A stretch of DNA of 64,000 nucleotides from Nocardia farcinica (GCF_001182745.1 NZ_LN868938.1:124001-188000); one strand, 5' to 3'. Counted from the first letter of the stretch, positions 7,777 to 18,330 are shown. Notes: generated by a model from the letters alone, not told the origin. Made by a program: numbers and translations.

Positions 7777-8952
7777 GTGAGCGGTACCGCGCTCGGGCTG
7801 CTCGAGCTCGGCGCTGTCCTGTTCGCTCTGGGGCTGCTCGGGCGGGTGGCGATGCGGATCGGCATGTCGCCGATCCCGTTGTATCTGCTCGGCGGGCTCG
7901 CCTTCGGTTCCGGCGGTTTCACCGAACTGCATTCGGCGGGCGAGTTCAGTCACCTCGCCGGTGAGATCGGTGTGGTGCTGCTGCTGTTGCTGCTCGGTCT
8001 CGAATACACCGCGGCCGAGCTGGTGACCGGGCTGCGCCGATCGTGGGCGGCGGGTCTGTTCGACCTGGTCGCCAACGCCACCCCGGGTGCGCTGGTGGCC
8101 CTGCTGCTCGGCTGGGGATTCACCGGCGCGATCACCATGGCCGGGGTCACCTACATCTCCTCCTCCGGGATCGTCGCCAAGGTGCTCAACGATCTGGGCA
8201 GGCTCGGTAACCGCGAGACACCGGTGATCCTGTCGATCCTGGTGTTCGAGGATCTGGCGATGGCGGTGTACCTGCCGATCCTCACCACCATCCTGGCCGG
8301 GCTGAGCTTCTTCAGCGGCATGAAGGCGCTGGGCATCGCGCTGGTGACGGTGACGCTGGTGCTGGTGGTCGCGCTGCGCTACGGCCGCTACGTGTCGGCC
8401 CTGGTCAACAGCCCCGACAACGAGGTGTTCCTGCTGAAGCTGCTCGGCGCCGCGCTGCTGGTGGCCGGGGCCGCCTCGGCGCTCAACGTCTCCGCGGCGG
8501 TGGGCGCGTTCCTGCTCGGCATCGCGATCTCCGGCTCCACCGCCCACCAGGCGGTGAAGCTGCTCGAACCGCTGCGCGATCTGTTCGCGGCGATCTTCTT
8601 CGTCGCCTTCGGCCTCAACACCGACCCGCGTGCGATCCCGCCGGTGCTGGGGTGGGCGGTGGCGTTGGCGGTGCTGACCACGCTGACCAAGATCGGCACC
8701 GGGTGGTGGGCGGCGCGGCGGCAGGGCATCCGCCGGATGGGCCGGGCCAGGGCGGGTGCGGCACTGGTGGCGCGCGGCGAATTCTCCATCGTCATCGCCG
8801 GACTCGCGGTCACGATGGGCGCGGTCGACGGCAGGCTCGCGGCGCTGGCCTCGGCGTACGTGCTGTTGATGGCGGTGCTGGGGCCGGTCGCGGCCCGGGT
8901 GGTGGAGCCGGTGGCCGGGTTCGCGCAACGGCGGCGCGCCCCCGCGCTGTGA
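7777..8952 (+). CDS. CPA2 family K+(Na+)/H+ antiporter (KhtU-like)
   Basis: A 391-residue integral membrane protein with about 11-12 hydrophobic segments from residue 5 to 375. It carries the GLEYTAAELVTGLR and SSSGIVAKVLNDLGRLGNRETPVILSILVFEDLAMAVYLP blocks characteristic of Kef/KhtU-type monovalent-cation:proton antiporters, including the conserved ED pair. It lacks the C-terminal TrkA domains of KefB/C, because the regulator is the separate upstream gene. Likely role: K+ efflux and cytoplasmic pH homeostasis at the plasma membrane. It is convergent with the MHYT gene, 3 bp apart. Confidence 0.9.
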   Translation: MSGTALGLLELGAVLFALGLLGRVAMRIGMSPIPLYLLGGLAFGSGGFTELHSAGEFSHLAGEIGVVLLLLLLGLEYTAAELVTGLRRSWAAGLFDLVANATPGALVALLLGWGFTGAITMAGVTYISSSGIVAKVLNDLGRLGNRETPVILSILVFEDLAMAVYLPILTTILAGLSFFSGMKALGIALVTVTLVLVVALRYGRYVSALVNSPDNEVFLLKLLGAALLVAGAASALNVSAAVGAFLLGIAISGSTAHQAVKLLEPLRDLFAAIFFVAFGLNTDPRAIPPVLGWAVALAVLTTLTKIGTGWWAARRQGIRRMGRARAGAALVARGEFSIVIAGLAVTMGAVDGRLAALASAYVLLMAVLGPVAARVVEPVAGFAQRRRAPAL

Positions 8953-8955
8953 GCG

Positions 8956-9867
8956 TCAACGGCGGGCGCGGCGGATGTCGTCGGTCGTCGGCCAGTACGG
9001 CGTGCTCGACGGCGGCGCGACCGCCGCGACCGGTGGGGCGGGTACCGGCTCGGGTGCGGGTTGCGCTCGCACCACCGGCAGCGGCCCGGTCGCGAAATCG
9101 TCGGCGGCGGGCCGCACCGCCACCGGCCGCAGCGGCGGCAGCTCGACGGTCCGCTCGATCGAGGTGAGGCTCACCGCGATGAGCAGCAACATCGTGACGA
9201 TGCTGATGCCGACGATCAGCGGCGCCAGCAGTTGCATCGCGCCCGCGCCACTCGGCGGCCCGTGCCGGTGGCCCGGCTCGACGTGGACCGCCGCCATCCC
9301 GGTGTAGTGCATGCTCGACACCGCCAGCGCCATGATCGCCGCGGCGCCCGCGGTGCTCAGAAACCCGTTGACCCGCAGCGTGAACCACAGCGCCGCGGTC
9401 GCCGCGCCGACCGCGACGAGCAGGGAGAGGACGACCGGCGCGGCGTGATAGCCGATCGTGGCATCCGTGCGCAGCGCGAACATGCCCGAGTAGTGCATGG
9501 CCGCCACACCGAGGCCGGTGACCGCGCCGCCGCCGCACAGCGCCGCCCGCGACGGTGTGGGCCGGACCACCAGGAACAGGCCGGCTCCGGTCACCACGAT
9601 CGCGGTGACCGCGCTGAGCAGAGTCAGCGGCACGTCGTAGCGGATCTGCGCACCGTCGATCGAAAAGCCCAGCATGGCAATGAAATGCATGACCCAGATG
9701 CCGGTGCCGCCGATCGCGAACGCGGCCAGCACGAGCCAGCCGATCCGGCCCTCGCCCGAGCGTGCGCGCACCGCGCACTGCAACCCCAGCAGGGAACCGG
9801 TGAAGGACATGACGTAGGCGAGCAGGGGTGTCAACCACCCGTAGGTGAAGTGGTGAATGTCGAGCAC
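8956..9867 (-). CDS. MHYT-domain integral membrane sensor protein
   Basis: A 303-residue membrane protein with seven hydrophobic segments within residues 10-240. Three MHYT-type motifs are visible: MHFIAM (about 61), MHYSGM (about 124) and MHYTGM (about 187). MHYT domains are proposed metal-binding (copper) gas sensors and are usually fused to diguanylate cyclase or kinase outputs. Here the domain is followed only by a Pro/Ala-rich cytoplasmic tail of about 70 residues ending TDDIRRARR, with no enzymatic output. The GTG start has GGGG six bases upstream. Confidence 0.88.
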   Translation of the reverse strand: MLDIHHFTYGWLTPLLAYVMSFTGSLLGLQCAVRARSGEGRIGWLVLAAFAIGGTGIWVMHFIAMLGFSIDGAQIRYDVPLTLLSAVTAIVVTGAGLFLVVRPTPSRAALCGGGAVTGLGVAAMHYSGMFALRTDATIGYHAAPVVLSLLVAVGAATAALWFTLRVNGFLSTAGAAAIMALAVSSMHYTGMAAVHVEPGHRHGPPSGAGAMQLLAPLIVGISIVTMLLLIAVSLTSIERTVELPPLRPVAVRPAADDFATGPLPVVRAQPAPEPVPAPPVAAVAPPSSTPYWPTTDDIRRARR

Positions 9868-10008
9868 GTGTTACCCCAGAGCCGGGCCGAGACCCCCGGC
9901 GATGACGAACTGAATTGCGACAGACTGTACGGCAGACCAGCTCGCGAGGACGCCGAAAGTGCCGCCCCGAAAAGTGGTCTCGATCACGTCCGTCCCGGAG
10001 ACGACGAC

Positions 10009-10038
10009 GGCGCCCGGCGGGGATTCCCGCCGGGCGCC
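10009..10038 (-). terminator. Hairpin terminator downstream of sigA
   Basis: A perfect 13-bp GC stem (10009-10021 with 10026-10038) closing a GATT tetraloop, 20 bases past the sigA stop. No U-tract follows, as usual in actinobacteria. Confidence 0.65.
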
Positions 10039-10057
10039 GATCGATCGCGGTCCGCGT

Positions 10058-11422
<1,365 letters not shown>

Positions 11423-11543
11423 GTACGCCCTTTCGTGACGGTCTCGTGCGGCGTCACGCCAGAGTGGTGTTCCGGCGGAGCGGTCTGTCGGGTTTCACCG
11501 GCGGAGGGCCGGTCGGGCGCCGGCTCTCCGCCGGGCATGTTCC

Positions 11544-11549
11544 ATTGTA
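11544..11549 (-). promoter_or_regulatory. Possible -10 box of sigA
   Basis: TACAAT on the minus strand, about 122 bases before the sigA GTG; no convincing -35 hexamer is visible. It would imply a leader of roughly 110 bases. Confidence 0.35.
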
Positions 11550-11657
11550 ACTATCCGACCAGGGTACCCATGGCACGATGCCGACTACCCGCGCGCCGGT
11601 CCTGCGGATTCGCGCCACCGGACGGCCACGCGCGATCGGCACCGTGCCGAGCCCGGC

Positions 11658-12416
11658 TCAGGGCACCAGGCCGGACTCGATCGCCATCGCCGCACCGACG
11701 ATACCCGCGGTGTTCTTCAGATGCGCGGCCACCACCGGAGTGCGATTGGTCAACAAGGGAATCCACTGATCGGCGTCGCGGCTGATGCCACCGCCCGCGA
11801 CGATCACCGTCGGCCAGAACAGATTCTCCAGTCCCACCAGGACGGTGCTGACCTCGGCCGCCCACTGCGGGTAGCTCAGGCCGAGCCGGTCCTTCACCGA
11901 GGCGGCGGCACGGTGCTCGGTCTCCATACCGCCGATCTCGAGGTGGCCCAGCTCCGTGTTGGGCACCAGGGTGCCGTGGTAGAGCAGGGCCGAGCCGATG
12001 CCGGTGCCGAAGGTGAGCAGCAGCACCAGGCCGGTGAATTCCTTTGCCGCGCCGTAGCGGTCCTCGGCCAGCCCCGCCGCGTCGGCGTCGTTGAGCACCG
12101 TCACCGGGCGCCCGCCCAGCGCCGCGGAGAACAGGGCGCGGGCGTCGGTGCCGATCCAGCTCTTGTCGATGTTGGCGGCGGTGCGGGTGATGCCGTCGAG
12201 CACGACCGCGGGCAGAGTGATGCCGACCGGGCCGTCCCAGTCGGCCTTGGCGACCAGTTCGGCGACCGCGTCGGCGACCGCGTGCGGGGTCGACGGCTGC
12301 GGTGTCGCGATCTTGATCCGGTCGTGCACCAGCTCGCCGGTGGCCAGGTCGACGGCGGCGCCCTTCACGCCGCTGCCACCGATATCGATCCCGAATGCGT
12401 GCCCCCGAGCGGACAT
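11658..12416 (-). CDS. ppgK: Polyphosphate glucokinase
   Basis: A 252-residue ROK-family sugar kinase. The phosphate-1 motif [16 protein letters not shown] lies at residues 9-24, the catalytic Asp is in the [15 protein letters not shown] block (about 115), and [15 protein letters not shown] and [11 protein letters not shown] follow. This is the form that phosphorylates glucose using inorganic polyphosphate (and often ATP), entering glycolysis in the cytoplasm. The length equals that of actinobacterial PpgK, and placement directly upstream of sigA on the same strand matches the mycobacterial order. A GAGGGG Shine-Dalgarno precedes the ATG. Confidence 0.93.
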   Translation of the reverse strand: MSARGHAFGIDIGGSGVKGAAVDLATGELVHDRIKIATPQPSTPHAVADAVAELVAKADWDGPVGITLPAVVLDGITRTAANIDKSWIGTDARALFSAALGGRPVTVLNDADAAGLAEDRYGAAKEFTGLVLLLTFGTGIGSALLYHGTLVPNTELGHLEIGGMETEHRAAASVKDRLGLSYPQWAAEVSTVLVGLENLFWPTVIVAGGGISRDADQWIPLLTNRTPVVAAHLKNTAGIVGAAMAIESGLVP

Positions 12417-12588
12417 GACTTAACCCCTCGTTCTGGTTGCTGGCCGAGTGATGACAGGCGATTATGGCCGATCGCCGCGTCCGGTGTCGTGCCGCACAAG
12501 GGTAAGCGTGCGCCGTGGCGACCGCGGCGGCGGGACCTGTGCTGCCGGGGACGATCTGTGATGCCATGGAGACGTGCCGCACTCGAGA

Positions 12589-13500
12589 ATGTCAGCAGCC
12601 GAACCCACCGTCGCATCCCCCGCATCCCCCGCAGCCGCCGAATCCCCCGCAGCCGTCGCCGAGCTGCGCCGCACGGCCGTCGAACTCGCCGAACGCGCCG
12701 CCGACCATGTGCGCGCCCGCCGCCCCGAGGTGTTCGGCCCGGACGCCGAGGCCGCCGACGCGGTGCGGACCAAGGGCCACGCCACCGACCCGGTCACCGT
12801 GGTCGACACCGAGACCGAGGAACTGATCCGCGGCCTGCTGGCCCGGCATCGCCCCGGCGAAGCCGTGCTGGGCGAGGAGGGCGGCGGCAGCCTGGGCGCC
12901 GACGACGGCGCGGTGCACTGGGTCGTCGACCCGATCGACGGCACCGTCAATTTCCTCTACGGCATCCCCGGCTACGCCGTCTCGGTGGCGGCGATGCGGG
13001 GTGGCCGGTCCGTCGCGGGCGCGGTCGTCGACGTCGCCCGGCAGGTCACCTACAGCGCCGGGCTCGGGGCGGGCGCGCACGCGCACACCGCCGGCGGCCC
13101 GGCCGAACGGTTGCACTGCTCGGCCGCGGACTCGCTGGACCTGGCGCTGGTCGCCACCGGTTTCGCCTACGGCAGACACCGGCGGACGCGGCAGGCCGAG
13201 ATCATCGCCCGGGTGCTGCCGCAGGTGCGCGACATCCGCCGCTTCGGCGCCGCCGCGCTCGACCTGTGCCACGTGGCCGCGGGCCGGGTCGACGCCTACT
13301 TCGAGCACGGGCTCAACGCCTGGGACTGGGGCGCTGGCGCGCTGATCGCCGCCGAAGCCGGTGCGGTGCTGACGCTGCCGGCCGCCCACCGGTCCGGCGC
13401 CGAGGGCGACCTCGTGGTGGCCGCCGCCCCCGGTATCGCCGACGAACTCGCCGGGGTGCTGCGCGCGGCGGGCGCCACCGATCCGATCCCGGACCGCTGA
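12589..13500 (+). CDS. suhB: Inositol-1-monophosphatase family protein SuhB
   Basis: A 303-residue Mg2+-dependent phosphatase. The metal-binding motifs are present: GEEGG (about 94), DPIDGTVNF (about 116) and WDWGAGALIAAEAGA (about 247). In mycolata this enzyme supplies myo-inositol for phosphatidylinositol and mannoside lipids. The first 20 residues are a Pro/Ala/Ser-rich tail. The start is uncertain between ATG 12589 and GTG 12574; neither has a well-spaced Shine-Dalgarno. It is divergent from ppgK and separated from the convergent cei gene by a hairpin. Confidence 0.9.
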   Translation: MSAAEPTVASPASPAAAESPAAVAELRRTAVELAERAADHVRARRPEVFGPDAEAADAVRTKGHATDPVTVVDTETEELIRGLLARHRPGEAVLGEEGGGSLGADDGAVHWVVDPIDGTVNFLYGIPGYAVSVAAMRGGRSVAGAVVDVARQVTYSAGLGAGAHAHTAGGPAERLHCSAADSLDLALVATGFAYGRHRRTRQAEIIARVLPQVRDIRRFGAAALDLCHVAAGRVDAYFEHGLNAWDWGAGALIAAEAGAVLTLPAAHRSGAEGDLVVAAAPGIADELAGVLRAAGATDPIPDR

Positions 13501-13505
13501 CAGCG

Positions 13506-13540
13506 CCGAGGCCGCGCCCCCGGCGGGAGCGCGGCCTCGG
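13506..13540. terminator. Bidirectional hairpin between suhB and cei
   Basis: A perfect 12-bp stem (CCGAGGCCGCGC at 13506-13517 with 13529-13540) with an 11-base loop, lying between convergent genes. Confidence 0.65.
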
Positions 13541-13551
13541 GAATCGGGGTG

Positions 13552-14229
13552 TCAGCAGCGCGCGGTGCGCGCGGCCTCCAGCAGATCGATATCGATCTTC
13601 GGGCTGTCGCCGGGGGCCGGGTTCTTCAGCGACCGCAGCACCTCCTCGGCGTCGTTGCTGGGCTGGATGCCGCGGAACAGCGAGCCGAGCACCAGGTCGA
13701 CGGTCTCGTCGGTGCGCTGGTCCTCGATGAGTTCCGCGCACGGCACGACCAGTTGCACGGTCGCGGCGGCGGGCCTGCCGTTCACGCCGAACCGGATCTG
13801 GCCCATGCATTCCAGGTCGCCGTTGACGTATATCGGATCGTTGCCGTACTGCGTCCCCGGCGCGCTCCCGAAGCCGAGATCACCGAGCCGGGACGCGACA
13901 TCGGCGGCCTGGCCGCGCTGGTTGTTGGCGTTGAGCACGCGCACCTTGCTCTCGGCCAGCGGCGCGGGCTCGACCTCCTCGAGCCGGGACGCACCGACCC
14001 GCTGCCCGAGGGCGGGGGCGGGCTCGGCACCGGGCTCGGCGGCCGGGCTGGGGGAGTTGCAGGCCATCGCCGCGGTGTCGGCATCCTCGGTCGTCAGCGC
14101 CTTGATCCACACGATCGAGCAGATCAGCGCGAGGACGCCGAGCATGACGAGCCAGGGCCGCGGGCGGCGCCGAGGATACGGGCGACCCTGCGGATCGGTC
14201 GCGCTGCCTTCGGTGATCAGTGAAACCAC
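13552..14229 (-). CDS. cei: Envelope integrity protein Cei (LytR_C domain)
   Basis: A 225-residue membrane-anchored protein. A short basic N-terminus (PRRRPRPW) is followed by one transmembrane helix (about 28-45), a Pro/Glu/Ala linker, and a LytR_C-type extracytoplasmic domain (about 90-170; KVRVLNANNQRGQAADVASRL). The position next to suhB matches Rv2700, described as needed for cell-envelope integrity in M. tuberculosis. GTG 14229 was chosen over GTG 14235 because a TAGAGT box ends six bases upstream. Confidence 0.87.
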   Translation of the reverse strand: MVSLITEGSATDPQGRPYPRRRPRPWLVMLGVLALICSIVWIKALTTEDADTAAMACNSPSPAAEPGAEPAPALGQRVGASRLEEVEPAPLAESKVRVLNANNQRGQAADVASRLGDLGFGSAPGTQYGNDPIYVNGDLECMGQIRFGVNGRPAAATVQLVVPCAELIEDQRTDETVDLVLGSLFRGIQPSNDAEEVLRSLKNPAPGDSPKIDIDLLEAARTARC

Positions 14230-14235
14230 CAGCAC

Positions 14236-14241
14236 ACTCTA
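14236..14241 (-). promoter_or_regulatory. -10 box of leaderless cei
   Basis: TAGAGT on the minus strand, 6 bases before GTG 14229. Confidence 0.5.
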
Positions 14242-14612
14242 CGAAAACGGCGGCACGGCGGTGCGCAAGGTCTCGACGAGTCGCCCCCCCGATGTCGATT
14301 CCCGATCGGTTTCGCCACGGCTGTGTTTTGATTGCGACTTTTTCCGGCGCGTCCGCTATTGTCTGGCGGCCCAGATCGAATCACCAGCGGCGAAAACGGT
14401 GGTCGGTCGCGGGAACAAGTAGGGCATGTCCTGCGTTTACCGAGCGCAATCGGGTATGGATCAGGCTGATCCACCCCTGATACGCGGGCGGCGCACGTGT
14501 GATGTGCACCACCGGCGGGGCGGTGCGGGTTCACGTTCGATTCCCGGCAGGAATCGGCCGCGTGGACGCTGCCGGTCCGGGATATACGGAGTAAGGACGA
14601 GGGGAAGACGAC
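14242..14612. other. Intergenic region between cei and DUF4193 gene
   Basis: About 370 bases with no coding frame that looks real on either strand. It must hold the promoter of the DUF4193 gene; TATACG at about 14592-14597 is a possible -10 but no clear -35 accompanies it. Nothing else recognised. Confidence 0.4.
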
Positions 14613-14915
14613 ATGGCAACCGACTATGACGCACCGAGGCGCACCGAAACCGACGACGTGTCGGAGGATTCGCTGGAGGAGCTGAAGGCTCGTCGTAACG
14701 AGGCACAGTCCGCCGTCGTGGATATCGACGAATCCGATACCGCGGAGTCGTTCGAGCTTCCCGGCGCGGACCTGTCCGAGGAAGTGCTTTCGGTTCGGGT
14801 GATCCCCAAGCAGGCCGACGAGTTCACCTGTTCGAGCTGTTTCCTGGTGCACCATCGCAGCAGGCTCGCCAGCGAAGCGGGTGGGCAGATGATCTGCATG
14901 GACTGCGCCGCCTGA
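14613..14915 (+). CDS. DUF4193 zinc-ribbon protein
   Basis: A 100-residue acidic protein. The C-terminal zinc ribbon has CSSC (about 73) and CMDC (about 95) as the four-cysteine site; the N-terminal half is acidic and Ser/Glu-rich (SEDSLEELKARRNEAQS). The family is restricted to actinobacteria and in mycobacteria is Rv2699c, highly conserved and next to cei as here. Its function is not established; a link to transcription is sometimes suspected because of the RbpA/CarD-like size. The ATG follows GAGGGG by nine bases. Confidence 0.87.
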   Translation: MATDYDAPRRTETDDVSEDSLEELKARRNEAQSAVVDIDESDTAESFELPGADLSEEVLSVRVIPKQADEFTCSSCFLVHHRSRLASEAGGQMICMDCAA

Positions 14916-14976
14916 TCGCCGGCGAGATCGACATCGAGGCCGGACGATCGGTGTCCGCCGAGCGCGCCGCGAGCAG

Positions 14977-15489
14977 TCAGCTCGCGCTCGGCAGACCGAG
15001 TGCGGCCAGGACCCGGTCGGGCCGACGTGCGCTGACCAACCAGTACGGCGTCGGATCGTCCGGGTCGTTCAACACCAGCAGCACCATCGGGCCCACCCAG
15101 GGCCGGTGCTGCACATACGCGGCCGGGTCGAGCTGGCGGCCCAGCGCCGCACTCTTGGCCGAGGGCGCCACCACCGCGGCCCGCGCGACGAAATTCACCG
15201 GCAGGTGCGCGCGGTCGACCCGCAGCTCCGGCGTCCCCGAGGCGTCGGGAGCGACTTCCAGCCGATGCCTGCTCATCCACAGCAATACCCACACCGGCAC
15301 CGGGAACAACAGGGCATAGGGCAACCAGGCCCGCAGACCCGGCGCGCCCATGTGGATCTCGGCGGCGAGCAGACCGGCCACGCCGAGGCCGATCGGCCAC
15401 CACCACCAGGGCACCCAGAGGCGCTCGCGATAGGTGTGCACGGTCGGGTCACGACGCTCGGTCACCGACGGGTTGGGCTGGTCCGACAC
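14977..15489 (-). CDS. DUF3093 membrane protein
   Basis: A 170-residue protein with two adjacent hydrophobic segments (about residues 24-44 starting [14 protein letters not shown] and about 52-70) and a C-terminal soluble domain ending [14 protein letters not shown]. This matches DUF3093 (Rv2698 in the same neighbourhood). The start GTG 15489 is preceded by TACTGT at six bases; longer frames would run into dut. It is divergent from dut with overlapping promoter regions. Role unknown. Confidence 0.83.
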   Translation of the reverse strand: MSDQPNPSVTERRDPTVHTYRERLWVPWWWWPIGLGVAGLLAAEIHMGAPGLRAWLPYALLFPVPVWVLLWMSRHRLEVAPDASGTPELRVDRAHLPVNFVARAAVVAPSAKSAALGRQLDPAAYVQHRPWVGPMVLLVLNDPDDPTPYWLVSARRPDRVLAALGLPSAS

Positions 15490-15495
15490 GTTTCC

Positions 15496-15501
15496 ACAGT
15501 A
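15496..15501 (-). promoter_or_regulatory. -10 box of leaderless DUF3093 gene
   Basis: TACTGT on the minus strand, 6 bases before GTG 15489; it lies back to back with the dut box 36 bases away. Confidence 0.45.
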
Positions 15502-15537
15502 AGTCACCGTCACGGCGGCGCGCCGTCCAGGTACGCG

Positions 15538-15543
15538 TAGGCT
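15538..15543 (+). promoter_or_regulatory. -10 box of leaderless dut
   Basis: TAGGCT, 8 bases before GTG 15552. Confidence 0.5.
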
Positions 15544-15551
15544 CGACCACC

Positions 15552-16049
15552 GTGAGCGCACTTTCACCGATACCGCTGCGGCGGCTGGATCCCGGCATCC
15601 CCGTGCCGACGCGCGCCCATCCCGGCGACGCGGGCGTCGACCTGTGCACCACCGAGGACGTCGTGCTGGCGCCGGGGGAGCGGGCGCTGGTCGGCACCGG
15701 CATCGCGGTGGCGTTGCCGGTGGGCACCGTCGGCCTGATCCATCCCCGCTCCGGCCTGGCCGCCAAGACCGGCCTGTCGGTGGTGAACACCCCCGGCACC
15801 GTGGACGCGGGCTACCGGGGCGAGATCAAGGTGTGCCTGATCAATCACGACCCGCGTACGCCGATCGAGCTGCGCCGTGGCGACCGCATCGCGCAGCTGC
15901 TCGTGCAGCGGGTGGAACTGGTGGACTTCGTCGAGGTGGAGCAGCTCGACGAGACCTCCCGCGGCGCGGGTGGCCACGGGTCCAGCGGCGGTCATGCGAG
16001 CTTGACCCCGGGCGCGCGGAGCGCGGCCCGGGTGGCCCAGGAGGGGTGA
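15552..16049 (+). CDS. dut: dUTP diphosphatase (dUTPase)
   Basis: A 165-residue trimeric-type dUTPase with all five motifs: 1 [10 protein letters not shown] (about 22), 2 HPRSGLA (about 65), 3 [14 protein letters not shown] (about 82, catalytic Asp and Tyr), 4 [11 protein letters not shown] (about 109), 5 [10 protein letters not shown] (about 136). It hydrolyses dUTP to dUMP, keeping uracil out of DNA and feeding dTMP synthesis. The C-terminal tail extends about 20 residues past motif 5. The DUF3710 gene starts 7 bp downstream, probably in one operon. Confidence 0.96.
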   Translation: MSALSPIPLRRLDPGIPVPTRAHPGDAGVDLCTTEDVVLAPGERALVGTGIAVALPVGTVGLIHPRSGLAAKTGLSVVNTPGTVDAGYRGEIKVCLINHDPRTPIELRRGDRIAQLLVQRVELVDFVEVEQLDETSRGAGGHGSSGGHASLTPGARSAARVAQEG

Positions 16050-16056
16050 GACGGGA

Positions 16057-16941
16057 ATGTTCGGCAGGAAGAAGCGCGACACCAAGAGATTCGAGTCCGA
16101 CGCCTACGACGAGGACTACGCGGATCAGGGGTACGACGAGGCTTACGACGACACCTACGGAGACGACGCCTACGAAGACGACGCCTACGACGAGGTGGCC
16201 GGCCACGGCGAGTACTCGTCCGGGCCGCTGCACGCCGCCCCCGAGCCCGAACGGCGCGGCCCCTACGACTACGACGAGGTCGCCGAACTGCTCGCCGACG
16301 TCGCCGATCAGCGGCTCGATCTGGGGTCGGTGATCCTGCCGGTGCCGCCGGGCGGGCAGCTCCAGGTGGAGATGACCCCCGACGGCGCGCCGCAGGCCGT
16401 GCATCTGGCCACCGAGCACGGTCGCATCACCGTGGCGGCCTACGCGGCGCCGAAATCGCCGGGGCAGTGGCGCACCGTCGCCGCGGACCTGGCCGATTCG
16501 CTGCGCAAGGACGGTGCCCAGGTGTCGGTGGAGACCGGTCCGTGGGGCCGCGAGCTGCACGCGGTGACGCCGAGTGCGGATCTGCGTTTCATCGGCGTCG
16601 ACGGCTACCGCTGGATGGTGCGCCTGGTCGCGGCGGGCCCGGCGGGCGCGGCCGCCGACGGCATGCCGCTGGTGACCGCGGCGCGCGCGATCATGTCCGA
16701 GACCGTGGTGCGGCGCGGCAGCGATCCGCTGCCGGTGCGCGATCCGCTGCCGGTGGTGCTGCCCCAGCAGCTGGCCGAACAGCTCGCTGCCGCCCATCAG
16801 GCGCAGATGCAGGCCCAGCAGCAGCAGATGGCCGCGCAGGCCGCGCCACCGCCCACTCCCGCCCCGACCCCGAAGCCGGTGCCGCAGGAGCCCCGCCGTG
16901 GTGTCGGTGGGTCGGCGATGCAGCAGCTCGGCCTGAACTGA
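16057..16941 (+). CDS. DUF3710 family protein
   Basis: A 294-residue soluble protein. Residues 12-46 form an Asp/Tyr/Glu repeat (DEDYADQGYDEAYDDTYGDD), followed by the DUF3710 domain (about 68-225; PYDYDEVAELLADVADQRLDLGSVILPVP and GPWGRELHAVTP). The tail is Gln/Ala/Pro-rich. The order after dut agrees with Rv2696c. No function is known; the acidic tyrosine repeats are low complexity and vary between relatives. Confidence 0.88.
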   Translation: MFGRKKRDTKRFESDAYDEDYADQGYDEAYDDTYGDDAYEDDAYDEVAGHGEYSSGPLHAAPEPERRGPYDYDEVAELLADVADQRLDLGSVILPVPPGGQLQVEMTPDGAPQAVHLATEHGRITVAAYAAPKSPGQWRTVAADLADSLRKDGAQVSVETGPWGRELHAVTPSADLRFIGVDGYRWMVRLVAAGPAGAAADGMPLVTAARAIMSETVVRRGSDPLPVRDPLPVVLPQQLAEQLAAAHQAQMQAQQQQMAAQAAPPPTPAPTPKPVPQEPRRGVGGSAMQQLGLN

Positions 16942-16953
16942 GCACGACCCCCG

Positions 16954-16987
16954 CGACAGCGTCGCCGGATACCCGGCGGCGCTGTCG
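16954..16987. terminator. Hairpin terminator between convergent genes
   Basis: A 15-bp stem with one G-U pair (16954-16968 with 16973-16987) and an ATAC loop, 13 bases past the DUF3710 stop. Confidence 0.6.
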
Positions 16988-17083
16988 GCGTCTCGGCGGT
17001 GGGCGCGAAGCCGCCGACGCGATGGGCGGTGCGGTGTCGCCGCGGTGCGGCAGGTCGAGCGCTGCCGGGCGCGGGCGGCGTCC

Positions 17084-17821
17084 TCAGCCGATGCCGGGTT
17101 CGTCGAGGAGAGCGGGCAGCGCCCGGTGGCCGAGCACGCCGGGGTCGGCGCCCAGTTCGGCGAGGGTGATGCGGTGCAGGGCGGAGTCCGGGATGCGGGC
17201 GGCCCACTCCTCGCCGACCGCCAGCGGATGCACCGGATCGTCGACGGCGGCCACCACCACCGTGGGCACGCGCAGTTCGGCCAGCAGCTGCGGTTCGGGC
17301 CACTTGTAGGCGGCGGCTTCCTCGAGCGCGGCGGGCAGATCCGGCCACTGCGCGCGCCAGGACTGGTCCAGTGCCGCACCGAGCCAGGCCGGGCTGCTCG
17401 CGCGCATCTGCGCCACGACGGCCTCCAGCCCGTCGGCGCGCAATCGCTCGGCGGTGAACGCGGCGCTCAGCGCCGCCGGGCAGTCGGCGGTGTCCGGCCC
17501 GGTCCAAGCGGGCAGCGCCGCCACCACGCCCACCGCGTCCGCGCGCCGTTCGGCGGCCCACGTCACGGCGACCGCCGCGCCGAGGGAGATCCCCGCGGCC
17601 AGCACGGGCCCGCGCGCGGCGGCGGCGTCGAGGGCCGCCAGGAAGCTCGCGACCACCGCGCGCGGATCGGGCTCGACCGCGTGCAGCGCCAGTCCGCGCG
17701 CCGCCGCGGCGGGCCCGAAGGCGCGGCGCGCGAAATCGGCGTCGGATCCGGTACCGGGCAGCGCGACGACGCAGGGGCGGGGCCGCCGACCTGCGGTGAC
17801 GCGGTGTGGGGAGGCGAACAT
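17084..17821 (-). CDS. Alpha/beta hydrolase
   Basis: A 245-residue alpha/beta-fold protein. The nucleophile elbow GISLGAAV lies near residue 80, a probable acid residue is in AAVDDPVHPL (about 197), and a late His is in LGHRALPAL (about 233). An oxyanion-type PGTGSD loop is at about 22-27. The position corresponds to Rv2695. The substrate is unknown. A TACGCT box seven bases before the ATG supports the start. Confidence 0.82.
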   Translation of the reverse strand: MFASPHRVTAGRRPRPCVVALPGTGSDADFARRAFGPAAAARGLALHAVEPDPRAVVASFLAALDAAAARGPVLAAGISLGAAVAVTWAAERRADAVGVVAALPAWTGPDTADCPAALSAAFTAERLRADGLEAVVAQMRASSPAWLGAALDQSWRAQWPDLPAALEEAAAYKWPEPQLLAELRVPTVVVAAVDDPVHPLAVGEEWAARIPDSALHRITLAELGADPGVLGHRALPALLDEPGIG

Positions 17822-17828
17822 CGGGTCG

Positions 17829-17834
17829 AGCGTA
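17829..17834 (-). promoter_or_regulatory. -10 box of leaderless hydrolase gene
   Basis: TACGCT on the minus strand, 7 bases before ATG 17821. Confidence 0.45.
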
Positions 17835-17947
17835 GCGGGGGTGCCCCGGGGGATCTACAGTGGCGGTGTACGGCCAACAGCCGGTCGTCACCGATCAACC
17901 ACGATGGCGTGCGATCCACGCCATCTGCTCTAGCAGGAGAGCGTGTC

Positions 17948-18325
17948 ATGCCATCCGCAGCCTCGAGTTATTTCCGGCGCCTGAGTCGCCGGCTGACCGA
18001 GGACATCGATCAGCTCGATGCTGAGGAGCTCGCCGAGACCGCCGACGCGTCGGGCGCGTGCCGGGTCTCGGAGTGTCGCCGTGGCGACGAGGCGACGATG
18101 CTCGGCCGGCTCCGGAGCGTGGAAGCATGCTCCAAGTCCGCGGGCGCCGCCGTGCAGGCGGAGTTCTTCGACGGCACCGACGCCATCACCCTGGTGTGGA
18201 TCGGCCGCCGCCGCATCCCCGGGATCGAACCGGGACGCAACATCCTGGTGCGGGGTCGCGTCGGTGAACGCGACGGCCGCAAGGTGATCTTCAACCCCTA
18301 CTACGAATTGCGCGGGAACAGCTGA
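17948..18325 (+). CDS. OB-fold nucleic-acid-binding protein
   Basis: A 125-residue protein. After a helical N-terminus (SYFRRLSRRLTEDIDQLDAEEL), residues 55-122 form an OB-fold: MLGRLRSVEACSK, AEFFDGTDAITLVWIGRRRIPGIEPG, ILVRGRVGERDGRKVIFNPYYEL. It corresponds to Rv2694c. OB-folds of this size usually bind single-stranded nucleic acid. ATG 17948 has an AGGAGA Shine-Dalgarno; the longer frame upstream is non-coding. The DUF3159 gene starts 5 bp downstream. Confidence 0.87.
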   Translation: MPSAASSYFRRLSRRLTEDIDQLDAEELAETADASGACRVSECRRGDEATMLGRLRSVEACSKSAGAAVQAEFFDGTDAITLVWIGRRRIPGIEPGRNILVRGRVGERDGRKVIFNPYYELRGNS

Positions 18326-18330
18326 CACGC

